Shown: piece by piece, positions 9,701 through 18,411 of the stretch | Numbering within the stretch: the stretch's first letter is position 1 | Layout of the letters: every line of letters begins with the position of its first letter | Assembly (NCBI GenBank): GCA_029168955.1 | Contig: JAPDOI010000187.1 | Location: forward strand, 744,001-808,000 | Reading direction: 5' to 3' | Source of the DNA: Aplectana chamaeleonis | Lineage: Eukaryota > Nematoda > Chromadorea > Rhabditida > Cosmocercidae | Length of the DNA: 64,000 bases | Translations under genes and position numbers: made by a program | The notes under the pieces: model-generated | The model's database searches: none | What the model was told of the DNA's origin: nothing | What the model saw: the letters and a program-made list of their open reading frames with translations, nothing else

Positions 9701-12700
9701 GGCTGCTATAGGTGTACTACTGGATACGTGATTCTGGAATATCACTTTGGCCCGACGAACTTTCGTAAACGCTGCAATCCAAGGCTTCTGCCACAGTTGT
9801 AGCTAGGACAGCAATAGTTTCTCGGAGAGAAATCCCAGGTTAACAGAATCAAATGCTTTGGTTAGATCGAGGGCAACGGCCACTGTTCTGAGAGGCTTCC
9901 TGGCGTTGAACCCATCGACTGCAAAGCTTACAATCTCCAGTAGGGCAGAGGTGGTGGAGTGAAGCTTGCTAAACCCATGTTGATGTTGTTGTCCCTCACT
10001 CTGCTCTGCCAGGTCTCTGACGATTAGCTTTTCGGCTATCTTCGCGATAGGTGAGCGATAGCCATTTGCCGTGCTTTGCGATTTGCCTGGCTCTGGCAGG
10101 ATATCACATTGGCCGTCTCCCATGCTTGAGGTAGGGCGCAGGTAGGGAAAGGAGTATTTATGACATCTGTGATCAGCGGTAGAGGTTCCATTGGAAGCTT
10201 GTTCAGAATGGCTGGAGAGATTAGCGCAGAACAGAAGGTGTGAGCATTGAAGTCACCTGCAAAGACAGCTGATGAAGACAGAGAGCAGTCATGCAACTGC
10301 TTAGGAAGAGGAATGTGCTTGTAAGTTGGAGGACAAGAAGTGGAGGGAGGGATGTAAATATTAAAGAGAGATAAAGGGGTTTTGAGAGAGAGGTGAACCG
10401 GAACGCACTCGGGAGTACCGTCTTTGGGAACATCTGGAATTATATGAGAAGGTAAGTTAGAAAGTACAAATGTAGAAACTCCGCCTCCAAGAGCTGTCCT
10501 TGGGATGTGATAGGCAGTATAGCCAGGAATGTTTGGTTGGGGATAAGTAGTAGAGGGAGAAAGTTTGGTTTCTTGAACTATAATAACATTCGGATGATGA
10601 TTACGTGCGAAGAGTGAGAGTTCAGACAATTTGGTACGAAGGCCGTCAAGATTTATATGTACAATAGAGAGGGGGCGGTTGGTGAATGAGGGATCAGAGT
10701 TGCTGGGAGCGGAGCACAGAACACAACGGATGGATGAGTCGTGATGCCTCACAGAACTAAGACCTGAGCAGGAGAAGTGCACCCACCTTTTGCATCCAAA
10801 GCATTGGACGCTTATTCTATTCCATTTGGCATTCTTGCTGCATGTGGCACATCAATACTTCTGCACAGGTCCAGGATTCCTCTCGACGCCAGCTCTTTAT
10901 AGTAGAATCTTCAGAAGAGCTGGGGCTAGCCAACAACCCCCCCCCATGATAAAAACTCTCTCGGTGGAGGGAGTGATGTCGGTTTGCACGAAGGTGATGT
11001 TGTTTCCTCCACTCTGCCACGGCACGAACCTACGACATCTCAGCATGATAATAATATGCATCAGAATAGTTAAAAGAATCAGTTACTCCAGTGGTTTACT
11101 TCAGGTCATGCAAGCAGTCTATCACATGCTTTCCGGTTTTTCTTCCGATCCACCGCTTGCTTTCATATTTTGTGGTAATTTTTGTTCTCGTTCTCGACAG
11201 CAGGATACGATGGAACTGCTCCATACGGGTTTTCGAAGGTACGCATTTAAAACATTAAATGAATGAGCTTCACCTCGGCTGCACCGAATTGTATACCCTA
11301 AAAGGCCGTGATGCTGCGAACCAGATTCTTTTAAGGTAGTTTGACTTCTGTAGGCTAGTTTTAGGCTAGCTAACCAGCTGAATGACTTTGCTTCCTCATT
11401 CATTTCGACTCATTTTGTATTTGTACCAGGACCAGACGATCCATTTTTGAATATGGTACGTGGTTGGATAACTATGCTGTGTGTATTTTTCAGTCCTGTG
11501 ATGTATTCAGGTTTTACCCCGTCCTCACCTTCCTGGTGTTCTTTTCAAGTACCTTGAGCAAATTCCCAACTGTCTTTTTGCAACAAATCCTGTCCGGATA
11601 CAGTATGCCAGTCAGGAGATAGTGATAATACGAAACGATCTTGTTGAAAAAATGTGCAGGTATGCTCATTTACTTCCTGATGCTATACATACAGCAGTTC
11701 TTCCAAATACTGACCTCTGAAGATCATTTGCCCATCAAGCCTTCGTAGACATATCCAATTGGTTGTGTTCCTTTGTCGTCCATTCCTCATAGCTGAAGTA
11801 TGTTTAATGCAAATTCGTGTTTCAGGCATGCTGTAAATGCAGTTGCTGCCGAAAATATTCCTAGATGTTTTGCGAAGACAATCCTTAGCCAGGTAATTTA
11901 CCGCTATTATCTCACGTTAGGTGGTTACTGTACCTTGCTTCAATATTTCGGAAAGATGTGGAGATTCGCAGTCGAATGCAATATACATTGATGAGGGCGG
12001 CTGTGCACCTTTCCAATTTTCTGGAATCCTAGCGTGCTTTTGGGAAAGAGGAGTGCAGCCCCAGGCGCGAGGCCAAGTTCGCATAGATGAACTGAGCGCC
12101 ATTTGGAAATCAACCGTGTACTCTGTTTCACGACTTTGTCGAGCTTGCCATTGAGGCTTGTTTCGCTTCCGTAGCGCAGTTTATTTAGATGACTCGCTAG
12201 AGGAAACGCTTTTCAGACTCTGTTAAGTGGATTGGAAGTGGAAAATTCCATTATCTTTGAATTCAAAATCATTCCTCGAGCCGAAAACTCAGCTATCGAT
12301 GTCATGCGGTTGCCACAATATCAAGGCAATCAGACGTGGCGCTGATCCGAGTCCACAATTGCGAGCTGAGCGTTGTCGTGGACAAAGCTGTGCAGTTAGT
12401 GAATGTGCTTATTTTTCTTAATATTATAGGTGCACTTATCACCTTTGCCAGCACATATTGCTCCTGTTCTCTGGGAATTTGATCATGTGATGAGCTTACA
12501 CCCGCTGCCCGATTTGCTTGTGGTGGCCGATAAATTCCGGTCATTTGCTGAGGTTCAATCAGGTTTGTTTAATGATAATTTTCCATTATTGGTTGGGAAT
12601 CTTTCTTGTTTTAAAGAAAATGATAAAAGAATTATGATGACAATAGGCTTTCGAACTCGTACATGGGGTTCAGGGTCTGAATTTAAGCGGAGCTTGCCTT

Positions 12701-13306
12701 CAAAGTCAATGCCCACTATAAACACTATCTTTGAGTTTCCACCGGGAATCGAAAGGAATGTGGCTCAGTGCAACAACCTCGTCGAAAAAACAGCTTTGAG
12801 GGAGCTTGAATTGAGTTTATACGGCCCTAAAGTTTACTGCACAACACGAGGACCAGTTTACACAACAGCCATTAATCGAGGTGAGCATGTGAGGAGGAAG
12901 GAGAAGATATCAAAGGGCTACATTCAGGCGAATCCAACATGGTTACTTCGATTATGGATGTTGTGTAAGCTGGGCCTCGTTCGCTCGCGCAGTCAGTTTC
13001 AGAATCGTACAGGGCCTAGTGAGGCTTGCTAGGAGCCGTTTCTTACGTGGTTGTTGCATTGGGCTTCGGAAATCCTCTTGAGTCCCCTCGGAAAATCGAA
13101 GATCATCGCAGACTTTGCCTTGAAGGTTTTGTTCAAGATTATAATGGTTGTCTTTTTTGTCGTTCTATTGCTCTGACAGTGCGTTTTAAGAGACGGTCGT
13201 AGCGAATCCTGGATCATTCTCGAGCGGTTCCTTCGGATTTCATGTTTACTTGCCGTTTGAGCGGAAAATAGAGGACAGTGCCATTGATTTGCCTGCGGAG
13301 CGGTAA
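3717..13306 (+). CDS. pole-2: DNA polymerase epsilon subunit B (POLE2/Dpb2), complete 14-exon gene
   Basis: The second-largest subunit of the leading-strand replicase Pol epsilon, which acts in the nucleus and links the polymerase to the CMG helicase. I joined exons 3717-3793, 3852-3952, 4529-4604, 4663-4822, 6890-7006, 7134-7244, 7566-7682, 8376-8474, 11105-11238, 11365-11455, 11511-11659, 11826-11892, 12430-12562 and 13191-13306. All phases agree and give 515 residues plus TAA; as I recall, human POLE2 has 527. Residues 1-138 are the N-terminal helical domain. About 139-235 is the OB fold (GIKFTTVEALLGS, IEDLTGSVQVEF). About 254-515 is the inactive phosphoesterase-like domain (VILSDLHLDN, FIFCGNF, FVFVPGPDDP, LFATNPVRIQY, FAKTILSQ, PLPDLLVVADKF, ANPGSFS). 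Introns 4 and 8 exceed 2 kb because of antisense LINEs. Confidence 0.95.
3852..3952 (+). CDS. pole-2: POLE2 exon 2
   Basis: Acceptor TTGTTCAG, donor GTGAGC, intron 1 of 58 bp. Encodes DVLDICVEAVHKF to TIRKQS, matching the helical N-terminal domain (KQ-S before the next segment as in human). Confidence 0.9.
4064..4475. repeat. Inverted and dispersed repeats in POLE2 intron 2
   Basis: GCCGAGAAATAGCCGCGAAA at 4064 pairs with the block ending TTTCTCGGC at 4140, making a hairpin of about 77 bp. Related GGCTATTTC/TTTCTCGGCT units recur at 4366-4475. Confidence 0.6.
4529..4604 (+). CDS. pole-2: POLE2 exon 3
   Basis: Acceptor ACATTTAG, donor GTGAGA. Encodes SSSVVSQDVIREVFAQ and NRGAKER. The upstream border was chosen by phase (one carried base plus TA) and by similarity to the LSSNMIERSVVEAA segment of the human protein. 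Confidence 0.82.
4663..4822 (+). CDS. pole-2: POLE2 exon 4
   Basis: Acceptor ATTTTGCAG, donor GTAAGC, intron 3 of 58 bp. Encodes SLFNVFDAFSIRRFFFD to HRYQLVAQ, the end of the N-terminal domain. Ends in phase 0. Confidence 0.92.
4951..5931 (-). pseudogene. LINE B RT thumb and C-terminal zinc knuckle
   Basis: 5197-5931 encodes a thumb region with KAKLNVLRALGGTSWG, YWTKMQRVQNAALR and SPVEHLHAETRLLPVK. After a frame change, 4951-5133 encodes the C-terminal knuckle CADCGSIGHNTAHSLNC followed by IWTNPRVVAQFLRL. LINE D has the same order and ends with the same WTNPxVVAQFLxL tail. Confidence 0.82.
5873..6544 (-). pseudogene. LINE B reverse transcriptase core
   Basis: Two frames (6221-6544 and 5873-6172) carry GYRPISFMSPLAKVAEKL, VALDLTKAFDMANL (motif A), GVPQGGVLSPALFSLYLEDM (motif B) and EYTDDITIM (motif C, YTDD in place of YADD). 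A frameshift near 6200 and another near 5940, at a homopolymer run, separate the parts. Confidence 0.85.
6890..7006 (+). CDS. pole-2: POLE2 exon 5
   Basis: Acceptor TGTTTACAG, donor GTAAGC. Encodes RIPRNKQLQGIKFTTVEALL to VVGMLTQQK, the start of the OB fold. It joins exon 4 in phase 0, so no exon appears lost to the LINE in intron 4. The loop before the OB fold is shorter than in human. Confidence 0.93.
7134..7244 (+). CDS. pole-2: POLE2 exon 6
   Basis: Acceptor CTTTTCTAG, donor GTAATC. Encodes HCYHIEDLTGSVQVEF to TEGCVAIFQ, matching the FFLEDPTGTVQLDL strand pair of the OB fold. Confidence 0.93.
7566..7682 (+). CDS. pole-2: POLE2 exon 7
   Basis: Acceptor GAATTTTCAG, donor GTAAGT. Encodes SSLFTVREVASVPPE to NTNWFGGDDP, matching human VFHVNAFGFPP and the INFFGG segment. 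Confidence 0.92.
7834..8064 (+). mobile_element. Sense-strand LINE 3' ORF tail in POLE2 intron 7
   Basis: The last 50 or so residues, RRLHFFTHRACVAFNALARR to FKYLFSKHL, fit the usual C-terminal end of CR1/jockey-type LINE proteins (aromatic patch, W/F-N-x-L, then FKxxLxxHL). The fragment is short and lacks RT motifs. It is in the same orientation as the host gene and lies wholly inside intron 7. Confidence 0.5.
8376..8474 (+). CDS. pole-2: POLE2 exon 8
   Basis: Acceptor GTAGCTTTTCAG, donor GTGGGT. Encodes IAFRCNAKLCVAERS and IVILSDLHLDNHR, the first phosphoesterase motif. The 3' end of LINE D begins only about 20-35 bp after the donor. Confidence 0.93.
8527..9024 (-). pseudogene. LINE D C-terminal segment with zinc knuckle
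   Basis: Three overlapping frames give QERLRLLRAEHTQFVKDHLA, a middle segment, and DCGNQGHDTKHLFHCPKKP with WTNPVLVAQFLNL at the end. The first knuckle cysteine appears replaced by Tyr (PDVYPDCG versus SDVCADCG in LINE B). Confidence 0.75.
9005..10123 (-). pseudogene. LINE D reverse transcriptase and thumb
   Basis: 9803-10123 carries ANGYRSPIAKIAEKLIV and VALDLTKAFDSVNLG (motif A). 9005-9745 carries SVPQGGVLSPALFNLYIEDL (motif B), YDDDITIM (motif C, YADD changed to YDDD), LPKLLGLILDPTLKFHK and RVQNAALRVATG. The two frames are separated by a frameshift near 9770. Confidence 0.86.
10036..10950 (-). pseudogene. LINE D leader, zinc finger and truncated endonuclease
   Basis: AGVERNPGP (coding 10867-10893) is followed by a finger with CATC, CFGC, H-x2-C and CVLC spacing; stop codons lie before the motif and before the finger. 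The endonuclease has LSIVHINLDGLRTK, VQETKLS, LGGGVSTFVL and AGDFNAH, then the deletion junction and the pre-RT segment INTPFPTCALPQAWETANV. A frameshift near 10085 leads to the RT frame. Confidence 0.82.
11105..11238 (+). CDS. pole-2: POLE2 exon 9
   Basis: Acceptor TTTACTTCAG, donor GTACGC. Encodes VMQAVYHMLSGFSSDPP and LAFIFCGNF, matching human FAGYSPAPPTCFILCGNF. Intron 8 before it is 2,630 bp and holds LINE D. Confidence 0.93.
11365..11455 (+). CDS. pole-2: POLE2 exon 10
   Basis: Acceptor AGTTTTAG, donor GTACGT. Encodes LANQLNDFASSFIS then HFVFVPGPDDPF, matching human RFVFVPGPEDP. A later AG at 11377 would give an early stop and was rejected. Confidence 0.92.
11511..11659 (+). CDS. pole-2: POLE2 exon 11
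   Basis: Acceptor TGTATTCAG after a 55-bp intron, donor GTATGC. Encodes VLPRPHLPG, LFATNPVRIQYASQEIV and NDLVEKMCR, closely matching human TTNPCRIQYCTQEI and EDLVNKMCR. Confidence 0.95.
11826..11892 (+). CDS. pole-2: POLE2 exon 12
   Basis: Acceptor GTGTTTCAG, donor GTAATT. Encodes HAVNAVAAENIPRCFAKTIL followed by SQ; the FAKTILSQ end matches human FVKTILSQ. Confidence 0.94.
12430..12562 (+). CDS. pole-2: POLE2 exon 13
   Basis: Acceptor AATATTATAG, donor GTTTGT. Encodes VHLSPLPAHIAPVLWEFDHV then HPLPDLLVVADKF, matching human HLTPLPLYVCPVYWAYD and PVPDLLVIADKY. The reading frame runs on into the intron to 13032 by chance; the family C-terminus is found only in exon 14. Confidence 0.94.
12700..13140. 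repeat. Imperfect inverted repeat in POLE2 intron 13
   Basis: About 90 bp at 12700-12797 (ATCTTTGAGTTTCC, then CAGTGCAACAACC) reads again in inverse orientation at about 13024-13138 with perhaps two thirds identity. This looks like an old palindromic element in the last intron and explains the chance open frame across it. Confidence 0.5.
13191..13306 (+). CDS. pole-2: POLE2 exon 14 with stop
   Basis: The acceptor is GCGTTTTAAG, a non-consensus AAG, chosen because only it keeps phase and gives ETVVANPGSFSSGSFGFHVY, matching human [20 protein letters not shown]. The protein ends DLPAER and TAA at 13304-13306. Confidence 0.88.
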
Positions 13307-14993
13307 CACCGGTGGAATATGCAATGGTCGTCCCCTCGTTCTATGTAATTTTTCTTGGCTCCCAATGTTTGTGAACGCATTTTGTGCTGTTTAATGATTT
13401 CAACTGGTAGTCCTTCTTGTGGAAGTTCCTCACTTGTTATATACATATATAAGTGTGCTCGGAAAGTAATGCCAAGAACAACGCTTTCCATTGAGAACCA
13501 CAGAATGGTGATTTTCATTTTGTTTGTGCCCTGCTCTTATGGTAGACTAGCTGCACTCCCATCGCATCACGGACCTATGGGTAGACACCAATGCCCTCTA
13601 TGAAGTCCACGAAGAGTTGCACAGGAGCGATTATTAACCCAAAGATCCGGTCGTGTAGAATAGCTACAGTGCATGGTAACATAAAAATTGAAGGTTTAGA
13701 ATTGCATACTGAACCGCCCGCCAATTCACTCAATCATAGCCTCAACTCATAGCTTAGTGAAGCCACAGTAAACAACGGGCGTGCCAATGCGTTCAAACTA
13801 GGGTGCACGTTTTGACGCGTAGACACCACAGTTTAAAGCACTTAGGGGAAACCATACTTGAAGCGATGTTATGGCACTCAGAAGCGTGATCTAGCACTTG
13901 TCGCCGCGCGCGACAAAGGAACCGGGAGCCGCGGTGAGGTCAGTCGTCGCACGCGGCGTTTGCGTGGCAGCTGCTACGCGCGATGGCATCTCGCTCATGT
14001 CGCGTTCAAACCATAGTTCTTCGCGCAATCGCCTGGTATTTAGCGAGCGTTCGCGATTCTCAGCGCCCTGCACTGTGATGTGAGGACATCGCGGGAGCGT
14101 TTGGCTAAGCAAAGTTCTACAGCAATAAACAACAGTGGAAGGGGGTAATACACGATCACGATCACGATGTCAGACATTGATAAAAGCTCCAATGAGTTCT
14201 TCCACTTATTTACCGGGAGAAACTGCTAGCGAGAAGCCATATTTGGCGAAAAAACACATTCTTATACGACTTCTGATTTTTCCAGCCGAACTCTTGTTTG
14301 GCGTCGCAGTAGAGCACAGGGTTTGCAATAAAAACGATTCTGTGCTATCCTCCTAAGAAGGTAGATCTGGCCATCAAAAAAGTAAAATTCGGAAATCTAG
14401 ATGCACCCAACCAAATTCAACAAATTAGATGAGCGCACAATTTTGAAGAAGAAAACTGCGAAAACGAAACAACAGCGGAAATATCCATAAAAACTTCTAA
14501 AATTCTAAAGCTCTTTCAGATTTGTGCATGTTTGGGTAACGCAAGACGGCGTTGAGGTATGGTTGAGTTTGAGTGCGATGCGATGTGTTCGCGTCGTCGA
14601 GCAAATCGCATCACGCACGATTATCGTGGCGCGATGTAGGTATAGTCCCCCAATCCTTATGGGTGATGGAAACCTGTCGATGAGACGCCGTGTTCATGAT
14701 TATTATAGCGGTAACAGGCTACGGCGCTAGGTGTGATACAACCCAACATTGGTCCGACCCCCCACCCAAGTCAAGCGATTTGCTCAGCCCCCCCCCTGGA
14801 AAAAATGATGGCGACTACCAGGAGGGAGGTCCTCATTTCGTAATTTTTCATTTTATAGTGAACGATTTTTTAATTCAAGATTAAATCAACACCTAGTAAT
14901 GCAATAAATAAATGTTTTCCACGAAAGCAGACAAAAACAACTCTTCTACGACAATGGCACCAAATTTTTGTTCAATGGCTGAACGTTCATTAG
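13307..14993. other. Intergenic, no supported gene
   Basis: Downstream of POLE2 I find no AATAAA near the stop and no exon chain. The stretch 13890-14110 is GC-rich and 14740-14800 has C-runs. Open frames here are short and overlapping. Confidence 0.4.
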
Positions 14994-15425
14994 TGCCCTG
15001 AGGGCACATAGGTGCGGTTTCGGGAATGAAAACCACTTTAGGTAATTGGCGGTTCAGATGTAAAAACGCACCCCAAATTTCATGGATACAGCTTCAATCC
15101 GAACAGCGCTACATAGGGTGGGCGGAGCCTGTTTTCATGCCCTGAGGGCATATAGGTGCGATTTCGGGAATGAAAACCACATTAAGTAATTGGCGGTTCA
15201 GATGTAAAAACGCACCCTAAATTTCATGGATACAGCTTCAATCCGAACAGCGCTACATATGGTGGGCGGAGCCTGTTTTCCTGCCCTGATGGCACATAGG
15301 TGCTGTTTCAGGCATGAAAATCACATATGGTAATTGACTATCCGGATGTGAAAACGCACCCAAAGTTTCATGGACGCAGCTTTAAGCCGAATAGCGCTAC
15401 GTAGGATGGGGTCACACCTATGTGC
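14994..15425. repeat. Three tandem copies of a 144-bp unit
   Basis: Units begin at 14994, 15138 and 15282, each with TGCCCTGA(G/T)GGCA followed by CATAGGTGC. They share AAAACGCACCC and ATAGCGCTAC blocks. The array closes at 15415-15434 with the opening motif in inverse orientation. The opening 13-mer is itself palindromic. Confidence 0.85.
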
Positions 15426-16059
15426 CCTCAGGGCATAAAATCCTATGCTTCAGGCGATATCGCATCTTGAACACGAATACAATTCGTGGAGTAAATTGCA
15501 AGAGATATAACAGTGAACAATGCTCTTCCCAAACAGTCAACTATCCATTATTTCTCAGAATTGCAAAATTTTTTACCTTTAGCGGGATCGAACCTGTTAA
15601 TCCTAAATCGCCTAAAAATGCATCTTATAGTTAGATAACGAAATTCCAGAACCTATGTGTCATTTCATTGACAGTATAGTTCTCGATGACAGCGAATACC
15701 TAACACCCCTGCTGCTGACATATCCAGGAGCGCTTTGGCGACACACTTTACCTGGCCAAGACTCCTCCTCCGTGTCAGAGTCATTAACGATGGCCATGCT
15801 ACTGTCGTCTATTCCTTGCATGCTTTATCACCAGTGAATTGTAAGCTCTTCTTTCGTGTTCTCGCCTTATTTTTACATCTCCATTTCATATCTTGCCTCA
15901 TTTGTTCTTTCGCAGTTGTTGGTCACCCTTCAGTTTCTTTTTTTGATCTCCCGTCTAATTTTGCTCTCTCAGTATGATCTCCAGTTTGATTTTGACCTCT
16001 TATTGTGATCTCATTTTGCCGTCTCTGTTTACTGTCATTTTTATACTAACGGTATGGCT

Positions 16060-16170
16060 CTCAACCCCCCCGCCGTGATAGAAGTCCATCTTGGTTCCTG
16101 GTTGACCGAAGGTCCAACACCCCCCCCCCATCCCACCGGATGTCGATGGGTCCGACCCCCCCCCCCCTCT
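16060..16170. repeat. Poly-C-rich stretch
   Basis: C-runs of 7, 10 and about 13 lie between 16064 and 16168, interspersed with GTCCAAC/GTCCGAC. A related direct-orientation unit with GGTCCGACCCCCC is at 14741-14795, so this is an old dispersed repeat. Confidence 0.5.
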
Positions 16171-16723
16171 GTGATACATCACACCTCACGCCGAACCCTG
16201 AGCGGTATTAGGCTATAGAAATACTTCCTTTTCTCAGGCTATTCTTTCTTGCCCTATTGCTACCCCTATCCAATGGTTTTCGAATTTTTCGTAAAATTCG
16301 ATAACTTCCGAGATTAACGTTCAGATTTATTGTGTGGTCCCAATGCTGAATGTTTCCACATGTTCGAATTCCTTTCCTATCAGAGTATGAAGTACATTCT
16401 GTAGGGCTATCGAATGTTCCACTAACGCTGATAGATTTTATGCTCTGAGAGCACTCTTATTTAAATATATGTAACTATTCAGCACTGAATAGGAGAAAAC
16501 TCATTAAATTTGAATATGAAATTCAAAACGAGTTCCACAGCAAGCTACAAAGAACACCGTATATAAGAACGAACGTGTTTTCGAATCATTCATCATACCT
16601 TTCCAGAGGAACTCGTCATGGCGGGAAAAAATAGCTGGTGAAACGTCAGTAATTTTTGCACCAACCTAGTAAATAGCACAGGACCAAACTTTCATATGGT
16701 GTCTACTACCCACAGTTGGCAGG

Positions 16724-16846
16724 GATCGTAGTGATACTTTGTGTTTTTTATTGGCGTTGGCGCTAATTCGGTGCGCGTATGTTATAACATATGTGCACCG
16801 GGTTTGTGCCAACGCACAATAAGGAACACAAAGTATCACTACGATC
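16724..16846. mobile_element. 123-bp near-perfect palindromic MITE
   Basis: GATCGTAGTGATACTTTGTG at the left is matched exactly by CACAAAGTATCACTACGATC at the right. The interior is also largely self-complementary, with the centre TATGTTATAACATA. It would fold into a long hairpin. No coding capacity. Confidence 0.85.
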
Positions 16847-16859
16847 TGTACTTTGACTG

Positions 16860-17930
16860 GTTTGCACCGTCTATAGAAGAGTAAGGCTCGGCGCTGTGAT
16901 CAGTCCGCGAGAGGTGCGGCCCTCTCACCAGCTTGAGAACTTGTGCGGCCCTCCTCTTTCCGGCTTAAGAATTCGCGCATATGGATTATGAAAGTCATCT
17001 CTAGATCAGGGTCAGGCATGGCGCTGTAATCGGTTTGTGGCAGGTGCTTCCATCTCTTTCTTCAGTTCGAAATTTCGGCGGCCCCCAGGTTAGTGTGATC
17101 TTAAGGATTGACGAAAATTTAGCAGTCTTACGATTTTGGGAACACGATGTAACAACTATTTCCATATTTGGAACAAGTTTTGTAAGTGTTCTTTAGTATC
17201 ATTCGACTTTATTTTCTATAAGTTTGCGTTCCGCTGAGTACCGACTAATTTGGCATATTGGCCGGCGTGGGCCGCGGCCCCTTTCCTTCCTGACGCCAAA
17301 AGCTGCGGCCCCTCTGTGATCATCACAGCGTGAGCATAACCCTGCTTTTGATCGATGGAGAAATCGGCGAAACTTGATTTTTTTTGTGGATAAATTACAA
17401 ATATTTCCATATTTCATGCTATTTTTGAATGTGCTTTTTAACACCTGAGCGACCGCGTGTCCACACTGCGCACCCACAGTTGTTTTGTCGCTGGGACCGC
17501 GTGTCCCTTGCGCACCCACGCCATTAACTAGATTTTTCGTCGTATCTTTGTGAAAGCAAGATTCTTTTCATTGTAACTGGAAGACCCCTATCAATGGGAG
17601 CTTTTATTACTGGTGGGCAGACATGAGTCACCTTGATACTTTTTTTCGGGTTCTTTCATAAGGAAAATCTCGGTTTTAATACCCACTCACCTTAGTGGCA
17701 GTGGAGCGCGCGGTCGGCTGCGCAGAGTAGCCGTGGGGCGCCCGGTCTCTCAAGTGTTGAATTCAATTTCATTCTTTCTGTTTGCACAATGTTTTGAACC
17801 TCTGAATACCAACTGTTTTTGCTTGGTGGTCAACGTGAACTGCGGCCCCCTTCTTTCTCGGTGCCCAAAACTGTGGCCTCACTCTGATCATCACAGCGTG
17901 GGGCTAGCCGTGGCCTATAGTTGCTAGGAA
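16860..17930. repeat. Dispersed GCGGCCC / TGATCATCACAGCG repeats
   Basis: Blocks with GCGGCCCCTCTGTGATCATC followed by ACAGCGTG (17305-17335), a close relative at 17840-17902, and weaker ones at 16890-17040 recur in the same orientation. No gene is supported. Confidence 0.4.
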
Positions 17931-18298
17931 CAGCTGTGTCAGCATTGAAACACTCGTTGTTTGCTGAGGTCTCCACCAACGCGTAGCTAAATTCCTTACA
18001 CGGAAACCAGAGATGCCCTGGGTTTCAGAGGCATCTAGTCTAATTTTGACACGAGAATTTACGTAAATTACGGAAAGTTTAGCCTCAGTTGGTGATATTT
18101 TAGCTACAGCTCCCGCATATTCTGCGCTTATTCTCGTTGCAGCATTCGGTCTATCGACCCACCCAGTCTTGATCTGTTTTAAAAAGGCTATTACAGCTGC
18201 GATAGATCGCATCACCGTTTCTTACCCACGGCAGGCAGCATACCAGCGGCCAAAATTATCCCTTGCAACTCAGAAAATCCTATATATATTTTGGTAAA

Positions 18299-18358
18299 TT
18301 TGTGTGTGCGTGTGTGTGTATGTATGTATGTATGTGTGCGTTTCTCTGTGTGTTTGTT
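18299..18358. repeat. TG/TATG microsatellite
   Basis: Alternating GTGTGTG and TATGTATG runs ending in TGTGTTTGTTTG. Confidence 0.85.
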
Positions 18359-18411
18359 TGACCGTTTATTCGTCTTGACTTTCAAGACGGGCGACCTCAC
18401 GGGTACGGACT

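Larger units (their letters stand above)
8484..11060 (-). mobile_element. Internally deleted LINE D antisense in POLE2 intron 8
   Basis: Minus-strand order: a leader with 2A-like motif, zinc finger, endonuclease N-half, then directly the pre-RT segment, RT, thumb and zinc knuckle. The endonuclease reads FAGDFNAH and at about 10235 jumps to SALISPAILNKLP, so the endonuclease C-half and linker are deleted. A CT-dinucleotide run at 8943-8964 has expanded inside the thumb. Stop codons and frameshifts mark it as dead. The 5' border near 11060 is approximate. Confidence 0.88.

Noticed and set aside
12430..13032. 200-codon ORF continuing past POLE2 exon 13
   Set aside because: The extension lacks the conserved POLE2 C-terminus, which is encoded in exon 14, and it lies in a decayed inverted repeat.
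15575..15620. tRNA-like GGTTCGATCCCGC on the minus strand
   Set aside because: The T-stem has two mismatches and no D or anticodon arm is present upstream.
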